Source: Bacillota bacterium (lineage in GTDB: Bacteria; Bacillota; Clostridia; Acetivibrionales; DSM-2933). From it: a stretch of DNA of 64,000 nucleotides. Below the pieces are notes generated by a model. It had not been told where the DNA came from and made no database searches. It was given only the letters and a program-made list of their open reading frames with translations. Below are positions 6,316 to 15,104 of the stretch, in pieces (position 1 is the first letter of the stretch; every line of letters starts with the position of its first letter). The stretch spans positions 54,640 through 118,639 of the forward strand of contig JAEYYB010000078.1 of the NCBI GenBank assembly GCA_023430975.1. Reading direction: 5' to 3'. Both the position numbers and the translations under genes were made by a program.

Positions 6316-7263
6316 TTACCTTATCTTTATTGCAAACATAGAGCATACACTTGAACAATATCCACATAAAACGCATTTGTCCATATTTACTTCTGCTTTA
6401 CCGTTTACAACTTTCAAAGCACCTTGTCCACACCTCTTCACACAGCTTCCACATCCATCACACCAATAATCAATATGTAGTATTCTCTTTTTATTAACTA
6501 AAGCATACCTGACACTTTCCGATATATCTTCACCATTAAAAATGCTTATATTCATTTTAACTTCTTCTATCGACTGCATGCCTAATGCAACGGAATGTAT
6601 AAAAGGAATTTTTAATACAAAATCCATGCATTCATCATAATTTTTTAGAAGATTACCTCCACCCAACGGCTTCATGCTATATATTCCTTTTCCTGAGTTA
6701 TAAGCCTTTTCTACTGCTGCCAGCATTTCGTCTATAGTTCCGTCACCTATCCCAAGGCCTGTCATATTCACTAATGGGTGTATTACATCTATCTCAGGCA
6801 TATTTGCCACTGCCTCAACTACTTCAACATTATGGGTGGATACGCCAACAGCTTTTATAATACCCTTTTGCTTTTGCTCCAAGTAGTAATCAAGGGCATC
6901 TCTGTGCCCCCTTAAAGTTAATCTGCTTTCCTGTTCATGAAGCATAAAAATATCCAGGACATCAACATCCATTTCCATCCTGGCTTTCTCCACACTATCC
7001 CTGGCCGATTCTTTACTGTATGCATATGATTTACTTGCAATCACCGGATTAATTCCAGAAATCCTGATAGCTTCCTTAATATGAGCATATGTTCCATATA
7101 ATTCAGCTGTATCAATAAAGTTAACACCCATTTCAAATGCACTTGCTATGATTCTTGCACCTTCATCTATTGAAAGATTAGCTTGCAGCGGGCCAATAAT
7201 CAAGCCCCCAAAACAAAGTCTGGACACCTTTAACCCAGTGTTGCCCAACACTATATAATTCAT
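6316..7263 (-). CDS. Aldo/keto reductase with C-terminal two-cluster ferredoxin domain
   Basis: 315 residues. The N-terminal ~250 residues are an aldo/keto reductase barrel: MNYIVLGNTGLKVSRLCFGG, FIDTAELYGTYAHIKEA (catalytic Asp/Tyr), IASKSYAYS (Lys) and LDIFMLHEQ. The tail (about 265-315) has two 4Fe-4S motifs, CDGCGSCVKRC and CVLCGYCSSVC. Such fusions are common in anaerobes and are thought to link NAD(P)H-dependent carbonyl reduction to ferredoxin; the substrate is unknown. RBS GGTGGT before ATG 7263. It interrupts the usual ireB-ruvX neighbour pair and is flanked by inverted copies of repeat A (A2, A3), which suggests insertion as a unit. Confidence 0.9.
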   Translation of the reverse strand: MNYIVLGNTGLKVSRLCFGGLIIGPLQANLSIDEGARIIASAFEMGVNFIDTAELYGTYAHIKEAIRISGINPVIASKSYAYSKESARDSVEKARMEMDVDVLDIFMLHEQESRLTLRGHRDALDYYLEQKQKGIIKAVGVSTHNVEVVEAVANMPEIDVIHPLVNMTGLGIGDGTIDEMLAAVEKAYNSGKGIYSMKPLGGGNLLKNYDECMDFVLKIPFIHSVALGMQSIEEVKMNISIFNGEDISESVRYALVNKKRILHIDYWCDGCGSCVKRCGQGALKVVNGKAEVNMDKCVLCGYCSSVCSMFAIKIR

Positions 7264-7288
7264 AATAGACCACCATTGTTTCCTAATG

Positions 7289-7411
7289 TATGATTAAAAA
7301 TTACTTCCGCTTATCGTAGGGGCCGGTCGTTTAGCTTGGCTAAACTAAACGCCATGCATCCTGATGTTGACGAGCTAATTTATAGCAGAAGCTATTTTTA
7401 AATTGTGCCTA
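7289..7411. repeat. Palindromic repeat family A, long copy A3 (inverted relative to A2)
   Basis: ATGATTAAAAATTACTTCCGCTTATCG matches the reverse complement of the right end of A2; it continues with GTCGTTTAGC..GCTAAAC and GATGTTGACGAGCTAATT and ends in AGCAGAAGCTATTTTT. About 8 kb from the window start, between ireB and the aldo/keto reductase. Confidence 0.75.
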
Positions 7412-7417
7412 AGCATC

Positions 7418-7470
7418 AAAAAAGGACATCCTAAAACCATTAGCTGCAAGCTAATCTACCGGAATGCCCT
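7418..7470 (-). terminator. Terminator after ireB
   Basis: On the minus strand GGGCATTCC pairs with GGATGTCC (one bulge) around an inner ATTAGC/GCTAAT stem, followed by TTTTTT. Confidence 0.75.
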
Positions 7471-7487
7471 CAAAACTCAAAAGTAAA

Positions 7488-7742
7488 TTATTTTTTTTCT
7501 TCGAGATAAAATCTAACAATCTCCTCTAAAAGCTCATCCCGTTCAAGTCTTCTTATTATGCTTCTTGCATTATCATGACTGGTTATGTAAGTAGGATCAC
7601 CTGAAAGTATGTATCCGACTATCTGGTTAATAGGATTATATCCTTTTTCCTTAAGTGCATTATATACCAATGTCAATATCTCGTGAGCAGAATTCAGTTT
7701 TTCCTTGTCAACTTTGAACATCATGGTTTCGTTATTAACCAT
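7488..7742 (-). CDS. ireB: IreB family regulatory phosphoprotein
   Basis: 84 residues, start behind GGGGGAGTGGTT. The sequence matches the IreB family (formerly UPF0297/YrzL): FKVDKEKLNSAHEILTLVYNALKEKGYNPINQIVGYILSGDPTYITSHDNARSIIRRLERDELLEEIVRFYL. In Enterococcus faecalis IreB is phosphorylated by the Ser/Thr kinase IreK and affects cephalosporin resistance. The expected phosphorylation region (N-terminal Thr) is represented here by NNETMMF. It is followed by its own terminator, so ruvX is probably not on the same transcript. Confidence 0.94.
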   Translation of the reverse strand: MVNNETMMFKVDKEKLNSAHEILTLVYNALKEKGYNPINQIVGYILSGDPTYITSHDNARSIIRRLERDELLEEIVRFYLEEKK

Positions 7743-8045
7743 TTATAACCACTCCCCCAACTACATAGTGTTGTATGATTATTTAGTGCTATTCCTTACA
7801 CTTATTGATAAAATAATGTGAGGTTAGTTACATATCTTATTAATATCTCTTCCGTAAAAAAAGACATATATTGCTTCAACAATCATAGAACTTTTAGTCT
7901 ATTGAATAATAGTACTCTAGTACCATTATTATAATTGTAATACAAGCGGATAAAATATGCAACAATAACCAATCCTAATTTGACAACATTATCTAACCCT
8001 AATTATTTTTATCACATTTATATTTCAGTTATCGGTAATAATCAC
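7743..8045. other. Intergenic stretch with candidate ireB promoter
   Basis: No gene is seen. On the minus strand TTGCAT (7957-7962) and TACAAT (7934-7939) are 17 bases apart, a good SigA-type promoter about 190 bases before ireB. Just downstream GTACT-CT-AGTAC (7912-7923) is a near-perfect palindrome that might be an operator. The rest is AT-rich with no further structure that I can see. Confidence 0.4.
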
Positions 8046-9350
8046 TTAATCATATAAAACATTCCCCAGAATGTAATCTTCTTTTGCTTCTGCAAGCTTC
8101 ACATCCAGGATTTTTCCCTTTATATCACTTTTACCTATCGCTATGACACGGGAAAAATTCATTGTCAAGCCTTCCATCTTTTCGCTTAACGAATCAAATT
8201 CCTGCTCAAATAAAACCTTAACTGTCCTGCCTTCCATTCTCATATTAAATTTATGCAAATTTCTATCCGACAGCTTTAGAAGGATTGAGCTTCTCTCCTC
8301 TTTTTTATCAGGCGTAACCTGATCCTTAAAGGTTGCTGCCACAGTCCCCTTTCTTGGTGAATATTTAAAAACATGCATTTTTGTAAGAGCTATTTCCTCC
8401 AAAAAACCTAGTGTTTTATTAAATTCAATATCTGTTTCACCTGGAAAACCTACCATTATATCAGTTGTTATGGATACATCCGGTATGTTGTCCCTTAAGA
8501 GCTTAACTACATTTGCATAATCACCGGTGGTATATTTCCTGTTCATTCTTTTTAGAGTCTCATCACATCCGCTCTGAAGAGATATATGAAAATGGGGACA
8601 TAGCTTTTTAAGGTTCTTTACAGCATCAACAAACTCTATACTTACAGTACTAGGCTCTATTGATCCCAATCTGATCCTTTCAATACCCTCGAAATCATGA
8701 ATATCCTTTATAATCTCAAGGAGCGAAGATCCTATATCCCTTCCATAGGATGCCAGGTGTATACCCGTAAGGACTATCTCCTTAAATCCGTTTTGTGCAA
8801 GTCCGTGAACTTCATTTATAATATCTTCCCTATTTCTGCTTCTTATCGGTCCTCTTGCGTAAGGTATAATACAATATGAGCAATAATTATTGCAGCCGTC
8901 CTGTATCTTTAGTATTGCCCTTGTCCTTTCCTTATATGAAGTTACATCAAGCTTCTCAAATTCCCTAAAGCCTTTTATATCATCAACAAAGTTTGTTTTG
9001 CTGCTTCCCGATTTTATTTCCTCAAGAAACTCTATTATTTTCCCCTTATCCTTGGTTCCAACAACCATGTTAACCCCCGGAATACGCTCCACCTCTTCCG
9101 GCGAAGTCTGTGCATAGCAACCAACAACTATGACAAAGGAATCCGGATTATTCTTCTTGGCTTTCCTTATGATATTCCGTGATTTCCTATCACTCATACC
9201 CGTAACTGTACAAGTGTTTATTACGTAGACCTCTGCCATATTATCAAAATCAACAACCTGATAACCCGCATTCTCAAAACTCTCTGACATGGCACCTGTT
9301 TCATACTGGTTAACTTTACAGCCAAGCGTAAAAAAAGCAACTCTTTTCAT
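8046..9350 (-). CDS. mtaB: tRNA (N6-threonylcarbamoyladenosine37) methylthiotransferase MtaB
   Basis: 434 residues, the family's normal size. The UPF0004 domain has MKRVAFFTLGCKVNQYETG, INTCTVTGMSDRKSR and VVGCYAQTSPEEV, giving the three Cys of the auxiliary cluster. The radical SAM domain has CNNYCSYCIIPYARGPIRSR (CxxxCxxC). A C-terminal TRAM domain (EGRTVKVLFEQEF) binds RNA. The GCKVNQYET form of the first motif marks the MtaB (not MiaB or RimO) branch, which turns t6A37 into ms2t6A in ANN-decoding tRNAs. RBS GAGGGAAA upstream. Confidence 0.94.
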   Translation of the reverse strand: MKRVAFFTLGCKVNQYETGAMSESFENAGYQVVDFDNMAEVYVINTCTVTGMSDRKSRNIIRKAKKNNPDSFVIVVGCYAQTSPEEVERIPGVNMVVGTKDKGKIIEFLEEIKSGSSKTNFVDDIKGFREFEKLDVTSYKERTRAILKIQDGCNNYCSYCIIPYARGPIRSRNREDIINEVHGLAQNGFKEIVLTGIHLASYGRDIGSSLLEIIKDIHDFEGIERIRLGSIEPSTVSIEFVDAVKNLKKLCPHFHISLQSGCDETLKRMNRKYTTGDYANVVKLLRDNIPDVSITTDIMVGFPGETDIEFNKTLGFLEEIALTKMHVFKYSPRKGTVAATFKDQVTPDKKEERSSILLKLSDRNLHKFNMRMEGRTVKVLFEQEFDSLSEKMEGLTMNFSRVIAIGKSDIKGKILDVKLAEAKEDYILGNVLYD

Positions 9351-9489
9351 TAAATTTCCCTCAATAACGTTTTATATATTTTTAATCAAAAGTTTGTTAG
9401 TTATGCACAATTGGTGGTAAAACCCTTATAACAATGGCATTTCAACTACTTAATTATAAAACATTGCAGGTGATTTAACAATATCATCA

Positions 9490-9518
9490 TTGACTTAGCA
9501 CCAAAAACAGGATAATAT
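9490..9518 (+). promoter_or_regulatory. Candidate SigA promoter for the HPr-like gene
   Basis: TTGACT (9490-9495), a 17-base spacer, and TAATAT (9513-9518), about 75 bases before the start codon. Confidence 0.6.
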
Positions 9519-9590
9519 TAATTTGAGATTGTTGTAAGAATTACGTAGTTTATAGTAATACCAGCATTTAGAGAAAAGGGGGTTTGAATT

Positions 9591-9818
9591 ATGAAATCAT
9601 TTAACATTATTTTAAAATCCATTAATGATGTCAAAGACTTTGTTAATATCGTAAACAGATATGATTTTGATGTTGATTTGACATCAGGCCGTTATGTTGT
9701 TGATGCTAAATCAATTATGGGAATATTTAGCTTGGATCTTGGAAAGCCAATTAAAGTTGATGTACATTCAGACGATTGCGAAAAATTCTTAACTGAATGT
9801 AAAAACTTTGTAGAATAA
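9591..9818 (+). CDS. HPr-like protein lacking the active-site histidine
   Basis: 75 residues behind AAAGGGGGT. It aligns with PTS phosphocarrier HPr: RYDFDVDLTSGRYVVDAKSIMGIFSLDL corresponds to the YDADVNL..VNLKSIMGVMSL part of HPr, and Ser41 takes the place of the regulatory Ser46. The GLHARPA segment holding His15 is absent; the region reads SINDVKDF. It therefore cannot relay phosphate from enzyme I to sugars in the usual way, but could be a Crh-like regulator phosphorylated on serine by HPr kinase, or an unrelated use of the fold. It stands alone on the plus strand. Confidence 0.8.
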   Translation: MKSFNIILKSINDVKDFVNIVNRYDFDVDLTSGRYVVDAKSIMGIFSLDLGKPIKVDVHSDDCEKFLTECKNFVE

Positions 9819-9849
9819 TCAGAAAATCAATATACTAATGAATTAATTA

Positions 9850-9986
9850 AACTTCCGATTTTGATAAGGGCATTTCAAAAAATACATTATTTAAGTATTT
9901 TTTATGAAATATCATCAATTGAGCTTTTTGAAATGCCTCATTAATTAGCTAATTATTTGCTAATATCTATATCAAAATCGGAAGTT
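9850..9986. repeat. Long nested hairpin element (A-type ends, different interior)
   Basis: AACTTCCGATTTTGATA (9850-9866) and its exact reverse complement (9970-9986) are a perfect 17-bp stem. Inside, GGCATTTCAAAAA and TTTTTGAAATGCC form a second stem, and within that AAAAAATAC/GTATTTTTT a third. The ends resemble family A (ACTTCC/GGAAGT), but the GTGTTGAC centre is missing. It lies between converging genes and may act as a two-way terminator. Confidence 0.7.
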
Positions 9987-9998
9987 GTATTTTATTAT

Positions 9999-10439
9999 CT
10001 AATGTTTTTCATTTATTACATCTATACCATTTCTTAGAAGCAGTTCTGAAGTTACTCCGTTTCCTTCTATCAATCTTCCGGAAAAAGTACCGTCATAAAC
10101 TTTGCCACAGCCGCAAGAAGGGCTTTTTGATTTTAAAATGGCTTTCTTTACACTAAGCAGCTTAGCTATTTTCAGAACTTCCTGTGCACCCTTTAAGAAC
10201 TCCTCGGTCATATCCCTGCCATCTTCTCTTATCACACGGGACTTAGAGTCTAAAACATCCGCACCCGAACCTCCTGCTATTTCAGTCTTAAGCCTTGGGG
10301 TGGGACATCCTCCTAACTGCTCCGGGCATACAGGTATAGCTTGCCCTTTTGAGACAAGCTCAATAATTCTATCATCAGCATTGTTACCACCGTTATACTT
10401 GCAGTCAATGCCTGCCAAACATGCACTTACAATTATCAT
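9999..10439 (-). CDS. DUF523 family protein
   Basis: 146 residues, start four bases after the rnr stop with AAGGTAAGAGG upstream, so it is translationally coupled to rnr. The family motifs are present: VSACLAGIDCKYNGGNN, VCPEQLGGCPTPR, EIAGG, AILKSKSPSCGCGKVYDGTFSG and the final RNGIDVIN. Five conserved Cys suggest a bound metal or cluster. The function of DUF523 is not established. In many relatives smpB follows rnr; here this gene takes that place. Confidence 0.9.
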   Translation of the reverse strand: MIIVSACLAGIDCKYNGGNNADDRIIELVSKGQAIPVCPEQLGGCPTPRLKTEIAGGSGADVLDSKSRVIREDGRDMTEEFLKGAQEVLKIAKLLSVKKAILKSKSPSCGCGKVYDGTFSGRLIEGNGVTSELLLRNGIDVINEKH

Positions 10440-10443
10440 CCTC

Positions 10444-12804
10444 TTACCTTCTAACTTTTCTACCCTTTATATTCATTCTTACCTTATGGCCAACTTTATC
10501 CCACTTTCTCGGCCTCTTGTCTTTTTTCTCTGAGGAATCGGTATCATTCGTTTCGTGAATGTATTCTGTAACTACAGCATCGGACAAGTTCTCAACTGCA
10601 TCTCTAGACCGTTGCTTCCCCTTTTTATGATTGCCTTTTGATTTATTATATCCAGCAATATCATCATTGTCTTCATTGCTTGCCAAAACAAATTCAATCT
10701 GTCTTTTAGCAATATCCGCTTTTGCAAGCTGTACCTGGATCATATCTCCAATACGGTAGATCTTTCTGTTCCTTTCTCCCAAGAGCAGGTACTGTTCTTC
10801 ATCAAAAACATAGTAGTCATCTTCCATACTGCTCATCCTTACAAGACCTTCTATCGTATTATCAAGTTCTATAAACATGCCAAAGGAAGTGACACTTGAA
10901 ATTATTCCCTCAAAGACCTTACCCTCATGCTGCTTCATATATTCAACCTTTTTCAGATCCTCTGTCTCCCTCTCTGCCTCTTCCGCTGCCCTCTCTCTCT
11001 CCGAACAGCGTCTGGCTATATCAGGCAGACGTTCATTGAGCTCATTTTCCCTGTTCTCATTTAATTTACCTCTTAGATATTCTTTCATAATTCTGTGAAT
11101 TATAAGGTCAGGATATCTTCTTATAGGAGAAGTAAAATGACAATAGAATTTTGCCGCCAATCCAAAGTGTCCGTCGCTTTCATGGCTATACCTTGCCTTC
11201 TGTAAAGACCTTAACATGACAGTACTTATAATTCTCTCTTCCTTAGTTCCTTTTACCTTGCTCAATAAATCCTGGTAAGCTTTTGGATGCACTTGCCCCG
11301 AGCCTTTCAAATGATATCCCAGCTTGTTTATAAAGTCACTGAAGGACTGTATTTTTTCAATATCAGGTTCTTCGTGTATCCTGTATACAAATGGAGCATT
11401 AGCCCAATAAAAATGTTCCGCGACAGTTTCATTGCAAATAAGCATAAACTCTTCGATTATTTTGTTTGCAATTGTATACTCATATTTCTTTATATCAATG
11501 GGCTCTCCCTTTTCATTGAGTATTATCTTAGCTTCATCAAAATCAAAGTCGATGGCTCCTCTGGAAAATCGCTTCTTTCTTAATATCAAAGCAAGCTCCC
11601 TCATCAATTCAAAGTCACTTATTAGATAATCATACCTTTGATAAAGCTCAGGATTTTTCTCCTCAAGTATTTTATAGACATTTGTGTAGGTCATTCTTTC
11701 ATTAATATTTATAACGCTTTCAAAAATTTCGTGATTCATAATTCTGCCTTGCTTATCTATATCCATAAATACAGAGAATGCCAATCTATCAACCTGGGGA
11801 TTAAGACTGCATATACCATTTGACAGTTTTTTGGGCAGCATGGGTATTACCCTGTCAACAAGATAAACACTGGTTCCTCTTTTCACTGCTTCCTTATCTA
11901 GCGGGGAGTTTTCAGTAACATAATAGCTTACATCAGCAATATGTACACCCAGTCTGTAATTCCCTTCCGGAAGCTTTTCTACAGAAACAGCGTCATCCAA
12001 GTCTTTTGCGTCCTCACCGTCTATCGTAACCATTCTCAATTCTCTTAAGTCACGTCTACCTTTAATCATATCCTCAGTAACCGTTTCGCTGATGTTTTCA
12101 GCCTGAGTTAAGGCAGCCTCATCAAATTCCTGAGCAAGGTTATGTGCTTTTATAATAGATAAAATATCATTGCCAGGATCATCCTTGTGCCCTATTATTT
12201 CAATGACCCTGCCTTCAGCATTTCTTCTCTGCTCAGGCCATTTTATAAGCTCAACAACTACTTTTTCGCCTGATTTTGCACCATTTATCTCATCCTTAGG
12301 AATAAATATATCCGAGGTTATCCTTTTATCATCCGGTATAACAAATCCAAAATATTTGCTGCTTTCAAAAGTACCAACAATGGAGGTATTAGCCCTTTTT
12401 AGAATTTTAATTACTTCACCTTCAGCTCTTTTGCCTCCTGTATTTGACTTATTTATACGTGCAATTACCCTGTCATTATGCATTGCACCATGTAACGAAT
12501 CTCCGGAAATAAAAACATCACTGGCTTCCTCTTCATCCGGTATTACAAATCCGAATCCTCTGTCGCTTCCCTGCAATCGCCCCGTAATAAGACTCATCCT
12601 CTCAGGTACTCCATATCTGTCTTTGCGAGTTTTATATATTTTCCCTTCTTCCTCCAGTTCTCTGATAACCTCCTCAAAGTCACTTATATCCGAAGCAGGA
12701 ACATCCAACACGGTCACAAGTTCTTTAAAGAGAAGAGGTTTGTACGCATCTTCCTTCATAAACAATACTATTCTGTTTTTTCTTTCATTCCTCAATTCAC
12801 TCAT
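10444..12804 (-). CDS. rnr: Ribonuclease R
   Basis: 786 residues, full length. An N-terminal winged-helix region (MSELRNERKNRIVLFMKEDAYKPL), two cold-shock domains (GRLQGSDRGFGFVIPDEEEASDVFI near 74-100; GTFESSKYFGFVIPDDKR near 143-160), an RNB exonuclease domain with the catalytic Asp cluster (TIDGEDAKDLDDAVSV near 261-276), an S1 domain (EGIISSVTSFGMFIEL near 640) and a basic tail (KGNHKKGKQRSRDAVE; RKWDKVGHKVRMNIKGRKVRR end). It degrades structured RNA 3' to 5' and works with tmRNA. RBS GGAAGGAATAG. It follows secG, as in many Firmicutes, but after a terminator. Confidence 0.96.
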   Translation of the reverse strand: MSELRNERKNRIVLFMKEDAYKPLLFKELVTVLDVPASDISDFEEVIRELEEEGKIYKTRKDRYGVPERMSLITGRLQGSDRGFGFVIPDEEEASDVFISGDSLHGAMHNDRVIARINKSNTGGKRAEGEVIKILKRANTSIVGTFESSKYFGFVIPDDKRITSDIFIPKDEINGAKSGEKVVVELIKWPEQRRNAEGRVIEIIGHKDDPGNDILSIIKAHNLAQEFDEAALTQAENISETVTEDMIKGRRDLRELRMVTIDGEDAKDLDDAVSVEKLPEGNYRLGVHIADVSYYVTENSPLDKEAVKRGTSVYLVDRVIPMLPKKLSNGICSLNPQVDRLAFSVFMDIDKQGRIMNHEIFESVININERMTYTNVYKILEEKNPELYQRYDYLISDFELMRELALILRKKRFSRGAIDFDFDEAKIILNEKGEPIDIKKYEYTIANKIIEEFMLICNETVAEHFYWANAPFVYRIHEEPDIEKIQSFSDFINKLGYHLKGSGQVHPKAYQDLLSKVKGTKEERIISTVMLRSLQKARYSHESDGHFGLAAKFYCHFTSPIRRYPDLIIHRIMKEYLRGKLNENRENELNERLPDIARRCSERERAAEEAERETEDLKKVEYMKQHEGKVFEGIISSVTSFGMFIELDNTIEGLVRMSSMEDDYYVFDEEQYLLLGERNRKIYRIGDMIQVQLAKADIAKRQIEFVLASNEDNDDIAGYNKSKGNHKKGKQRSRDAVENLSDAVVTEYIHETNDTDSSEKKDKRPRKWDKVGHKVRMNIKGRKVRR

Positions 12805-12949
12805 AAAAAACTATTCCTTCCGTTTATTTTTTATTGTTCCCAGGGTTTTTTGCACTATACTGCAAAAAATACTAAATGCAAAAGATTTATCACTTTTAAT
12901 ATATCATTTTATGTATAAATACCAAACTGTAAAATTCCTAAACATAAAT

Positions 12950-12980
12950 AAAAACAACTACCAATAATGATAGTTGTCTT
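12950..12980 (-). terminator. Terminator after secG
   Basis: On the minus strand ACAACTA and TAGTTGT pair around CATTATTGG, followed by a T-rich run into ATTTATG. Confidence 0.65.
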
Positions 12981-13004
12981 GTATAACCAATGTAAACTTT
13001 TCTA

Positions 13005-13250
13005 TTAGCTGTTTAAAAGTAACTCCAATGCTACTGAAGTAACAAGAAACAATATAGCGGCTACGGTTGTCCACTTACTTAATAATGCATCGATGGTTCT
13101 TCCTTTATTCTTCCCAAAAAAAGTCTCTGCACCACCTGCGATTGATCCGGACAAACCAGCTTGCTTACCTGATTGTAACAACACTACTACTATTAGTACT
13201 AAAGCTAATACTATATGAAATATATTCACAATGATATTTACTGCACTCAT
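13005..13250 (-). CDS. secG: Preprotein translocase subunit SecG
   Basis: 81 residues from ATG 13250 (MSAVNIIVNIFHIVLALVLI), chosen because GGAGGTG precedes it; an upstream in-frame start would overlap that site. Two membrane helices (about 4-24 and 55-78) are separated by the typical Gly-rich loop LLQSGKQAGLSGSIAGGAETFFGKNKGRT. SecG assists SecYEG-driven export at the membrane. It lies between eno and rnr, its common location. Confidence 0.93.
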   Translation of the reverse strand: MSAVNIIVNIFHIVLALVLIVVVLLQSGKQAGLSGSIAGGAETFFGKNKGRTIDALLSKWTTVAAILFLVTSVALELLLNS

Positions 13251-13419
13251 TATACAGCACCTCCGTGGCAAATTGACAACTCATATTGTAACATATATAA
13301 AAATAAAAAACAAGCATTATACGGTTTGTTTTTGGAAAATTTTATTTGGAATTTATTTGAATTTATTTGAGATAATAAGATGTTGTTCTTTATGAAACAT
13401 ATAATGGCTAAACTCCTCT

Positions 13420-13463
13420 GAAAATAAATATTGGGACATATCAGAAGGATATGCCCCAATATT
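13420..13463 (-). terminator. Terminator after eno
   Basis: AATATTGGGACATATC (13427-13442) and GATATGCCCCAATATT (13448-13463) are near-perfect inverted arms; on the minus strand the stem runs into TTTATTTTC. Confidence 0.75.
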
Positions 13464-13475
13464 TTATGAAAAAAA

Positions 13476-14795
13476 TTACTTATTTTTAAGGTTAAACCAT
13501 GCATCAAGTCCAGGATATTGGCTTACTCCGCCAAGTTCTTCTTCGATCCTTAATAACTGGTTGTATTTTGCAACACGGTCAGTTCTTGAAGGAGCTCCTG
13601 TTTTAATCTGACCAGCATTTAAAGCAACAGCTATATCAGATATTGTTGCATCTTCAGTTTCACCTGATCTATGTGATACAACAGCTGTATATCCTGCTCT
13701 GTTTGCCATTTGGATAGCATCGAGAGTCTCAGTGAGTGTACCGATCTGGTTAACTTTTATAAGTATGGAATTAGCCACTCCGAGGTCAATTCCTCTCTTC
13801 AATCTTTCAGTATTTGTAACAAAAAGATCATCCCCTACTAACTGGATCTTGGAACCAATTGCTTCTGTAAGCATCTTCCATCCATCCCAGTCTTCTTCTG
13901 AAACGCCATCTTCCAATGATATAATTGGATATTTGTTTGCCAAATCACACCAGAAAGCAACCATCTCTTCCTTAGTCTTCATTATGTCAGCTTTCCAGAA
14001 ATAGTAACTTCCTTCCTGGCCCTTTTTCTTAGCTTCTTCGTACATTTCAGTAGCTGCTGCATCTATAGCAATTCTGAAGTCAGCACCAGGCTTGTACCCT
14101 GCTTTTTCAACAGCTTCCAATATAACCTGGATAGCTTCTTCGTCAGCCTTGAGGTTAGGTGCGAAACCACCTTCATCACCAACTGCAGTGCTGTAACCTT
14201 TGCTGCTTAATACCTTCTTCAAATTGTGGAATACTTCTGCACACATTTGCAGAGCATGTTTGAAGCTTTGAGCACCAACAGGCATTATCATGAATTCCTG
14301 TATATTAACGCTGTTATCAGCATGCTTTCCACCATTGATTATGTTCATCATTGGAACAGGAAGAACCTTTCCGTTTACACCGCCAAGATACTGGTAAAGA
14401 CTTAATCCAAGAGCCTCAGCAGCAGCTTTAGCAACAGCCATAGATACGCCAAGAATAGCATTTGCTCCTAATTTTTCTTTGTTAGGAGTTCCGTCCAGAG
14501 CAATCATAGCAGTATCTATTGCTACCTGATCAAATACATTCATGCCTTCAATTTCTGGTGCGATAGTGTTGTTAACATTATCAACTGCATTCTGAACACC
14601 TTTTCCTAAATATCTGCTCTTGTCACCATCTCTTAATTCTATAGCTTCGAAAGCACCTGTTGAAGCACCTGAAGGAACTGCAGCTCTTCCTAAGAAACCA
14701 CCTTCCGCTATAACTTCAACCTCAACTGTAGGATTACCTCTTGAGTCAAGTATTTCTCTAGCATATACACTTTCAATTTCTAGATATTGTTTCAT
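13476..14795 (-). CDS. eno: Enolase
   Basis: 439 residues. The enolase signatures are all present: REILDSRGNPTVEVEV at the N-terminus, the loop AVPSGASTGAFEA, GGKHADNSVNIQEFMIMP, GDEGGFAPNL (catalytic Glu), SLEDGVSEEDWDGW and QLVGDDLFVTN (metal ligands), ILIKVNQIGTLTET (catalytic Lys) and SHRSGETEDATI. It converts 2-phosphoglycerate to phosphoenolpyruvate in the cytoplasm. RBS AAGGAGATT. It is separated from the gap-pgk-tpiA-gpmI cluster only by the plus-strand peroxiredoxin and has its own terminator. Confidence 0.98.
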   Translation of the reverse strand: MKQYLEIESVYAREILDSRGNPTVEVEVIAEGGFLGRAAVPSGASTGAFEAIELRDGDKSRYLGKGVQNAVDNVNNTIAPEIEGMNVFDQVAIDTAMIALDGTPNKEKLGANAILGVSMAVAKAAAEALGLSLYQYLGGVNGKVLPVPMMNIINGGKHADNSVNIQEFMIMPVGAQSFKHALQMCAEVFHNLKKVLSSKGYSTAVGDEGGFAPNLKADEEAIQVILEAVEKAGYKPGADFRIAIDAAATEMYEEAKKKGQEGSYYFWKADIMKTKEEMVAFWCDLANKYPIISLEDGVSEEDWDGWKMLTEAIGSKIQLVGDDLFVTNTERLKRGIDLGVANSILIKVNQIGTLTETLDAIQMANRAGYTAVVSHRSGETEDATISDIAVALNAGQIKTGAPSRTDRVAKYNQLLRIEEELGGVSQYPGLDAWFNLKNK

Positions 14796-15104
14796 TACTT
14801 AATCTCCTTCCATTCTTAAAATATAACATTAATAGAATAACTTAAGTCTTGACAATTGTAAATATTATTTTGTAAAATGCTTGTTAATTTTTTAACCGCC
14901 TTTATTGTTTAATATATTTTTAATTTTATGTAAATATAAATTTAAATATGTCAAATTTGTTATACTGTATGTCCAATTTTATTGTTTTAGATTAAAAATA
15001 AATTGGTATAAATACAACATTATAATTGAAAAATATCTATAAATATAAAAGTTAAATATGTAAAGATCATTAACACTATTAACAGAAATAAGGAGGTATT
15101 CAGA
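14796..15104. other. Divergent intergenic region between eno and the peroxiredoxin gene
   Basis: No gene. It is very AT-rich. The best promoter match on the plus strand is TTGACA (14849-14854), an 18-base spacer and TAAAAT (14873-14878), about 230 bases before the peroxiredoxin start. No clear operator palindrome was seen for either gene. Confidence 0.35.

Noticed and set aside
12170..12967. A 265-codon open frame on the plus strand opposite the start of rnr
   Set aside because: It lies entirely against the strongly conserved RNase R domains and their promoter, has serine/leucine-rich shadow composition and no ribosome site.
13250..13507. An 85-codon minus-strand frame between secG and eno
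   Set aside because: It crosses the eno terminator hairpin, and its last bases cover the secG ribosome site and start; composition is AT-driven.
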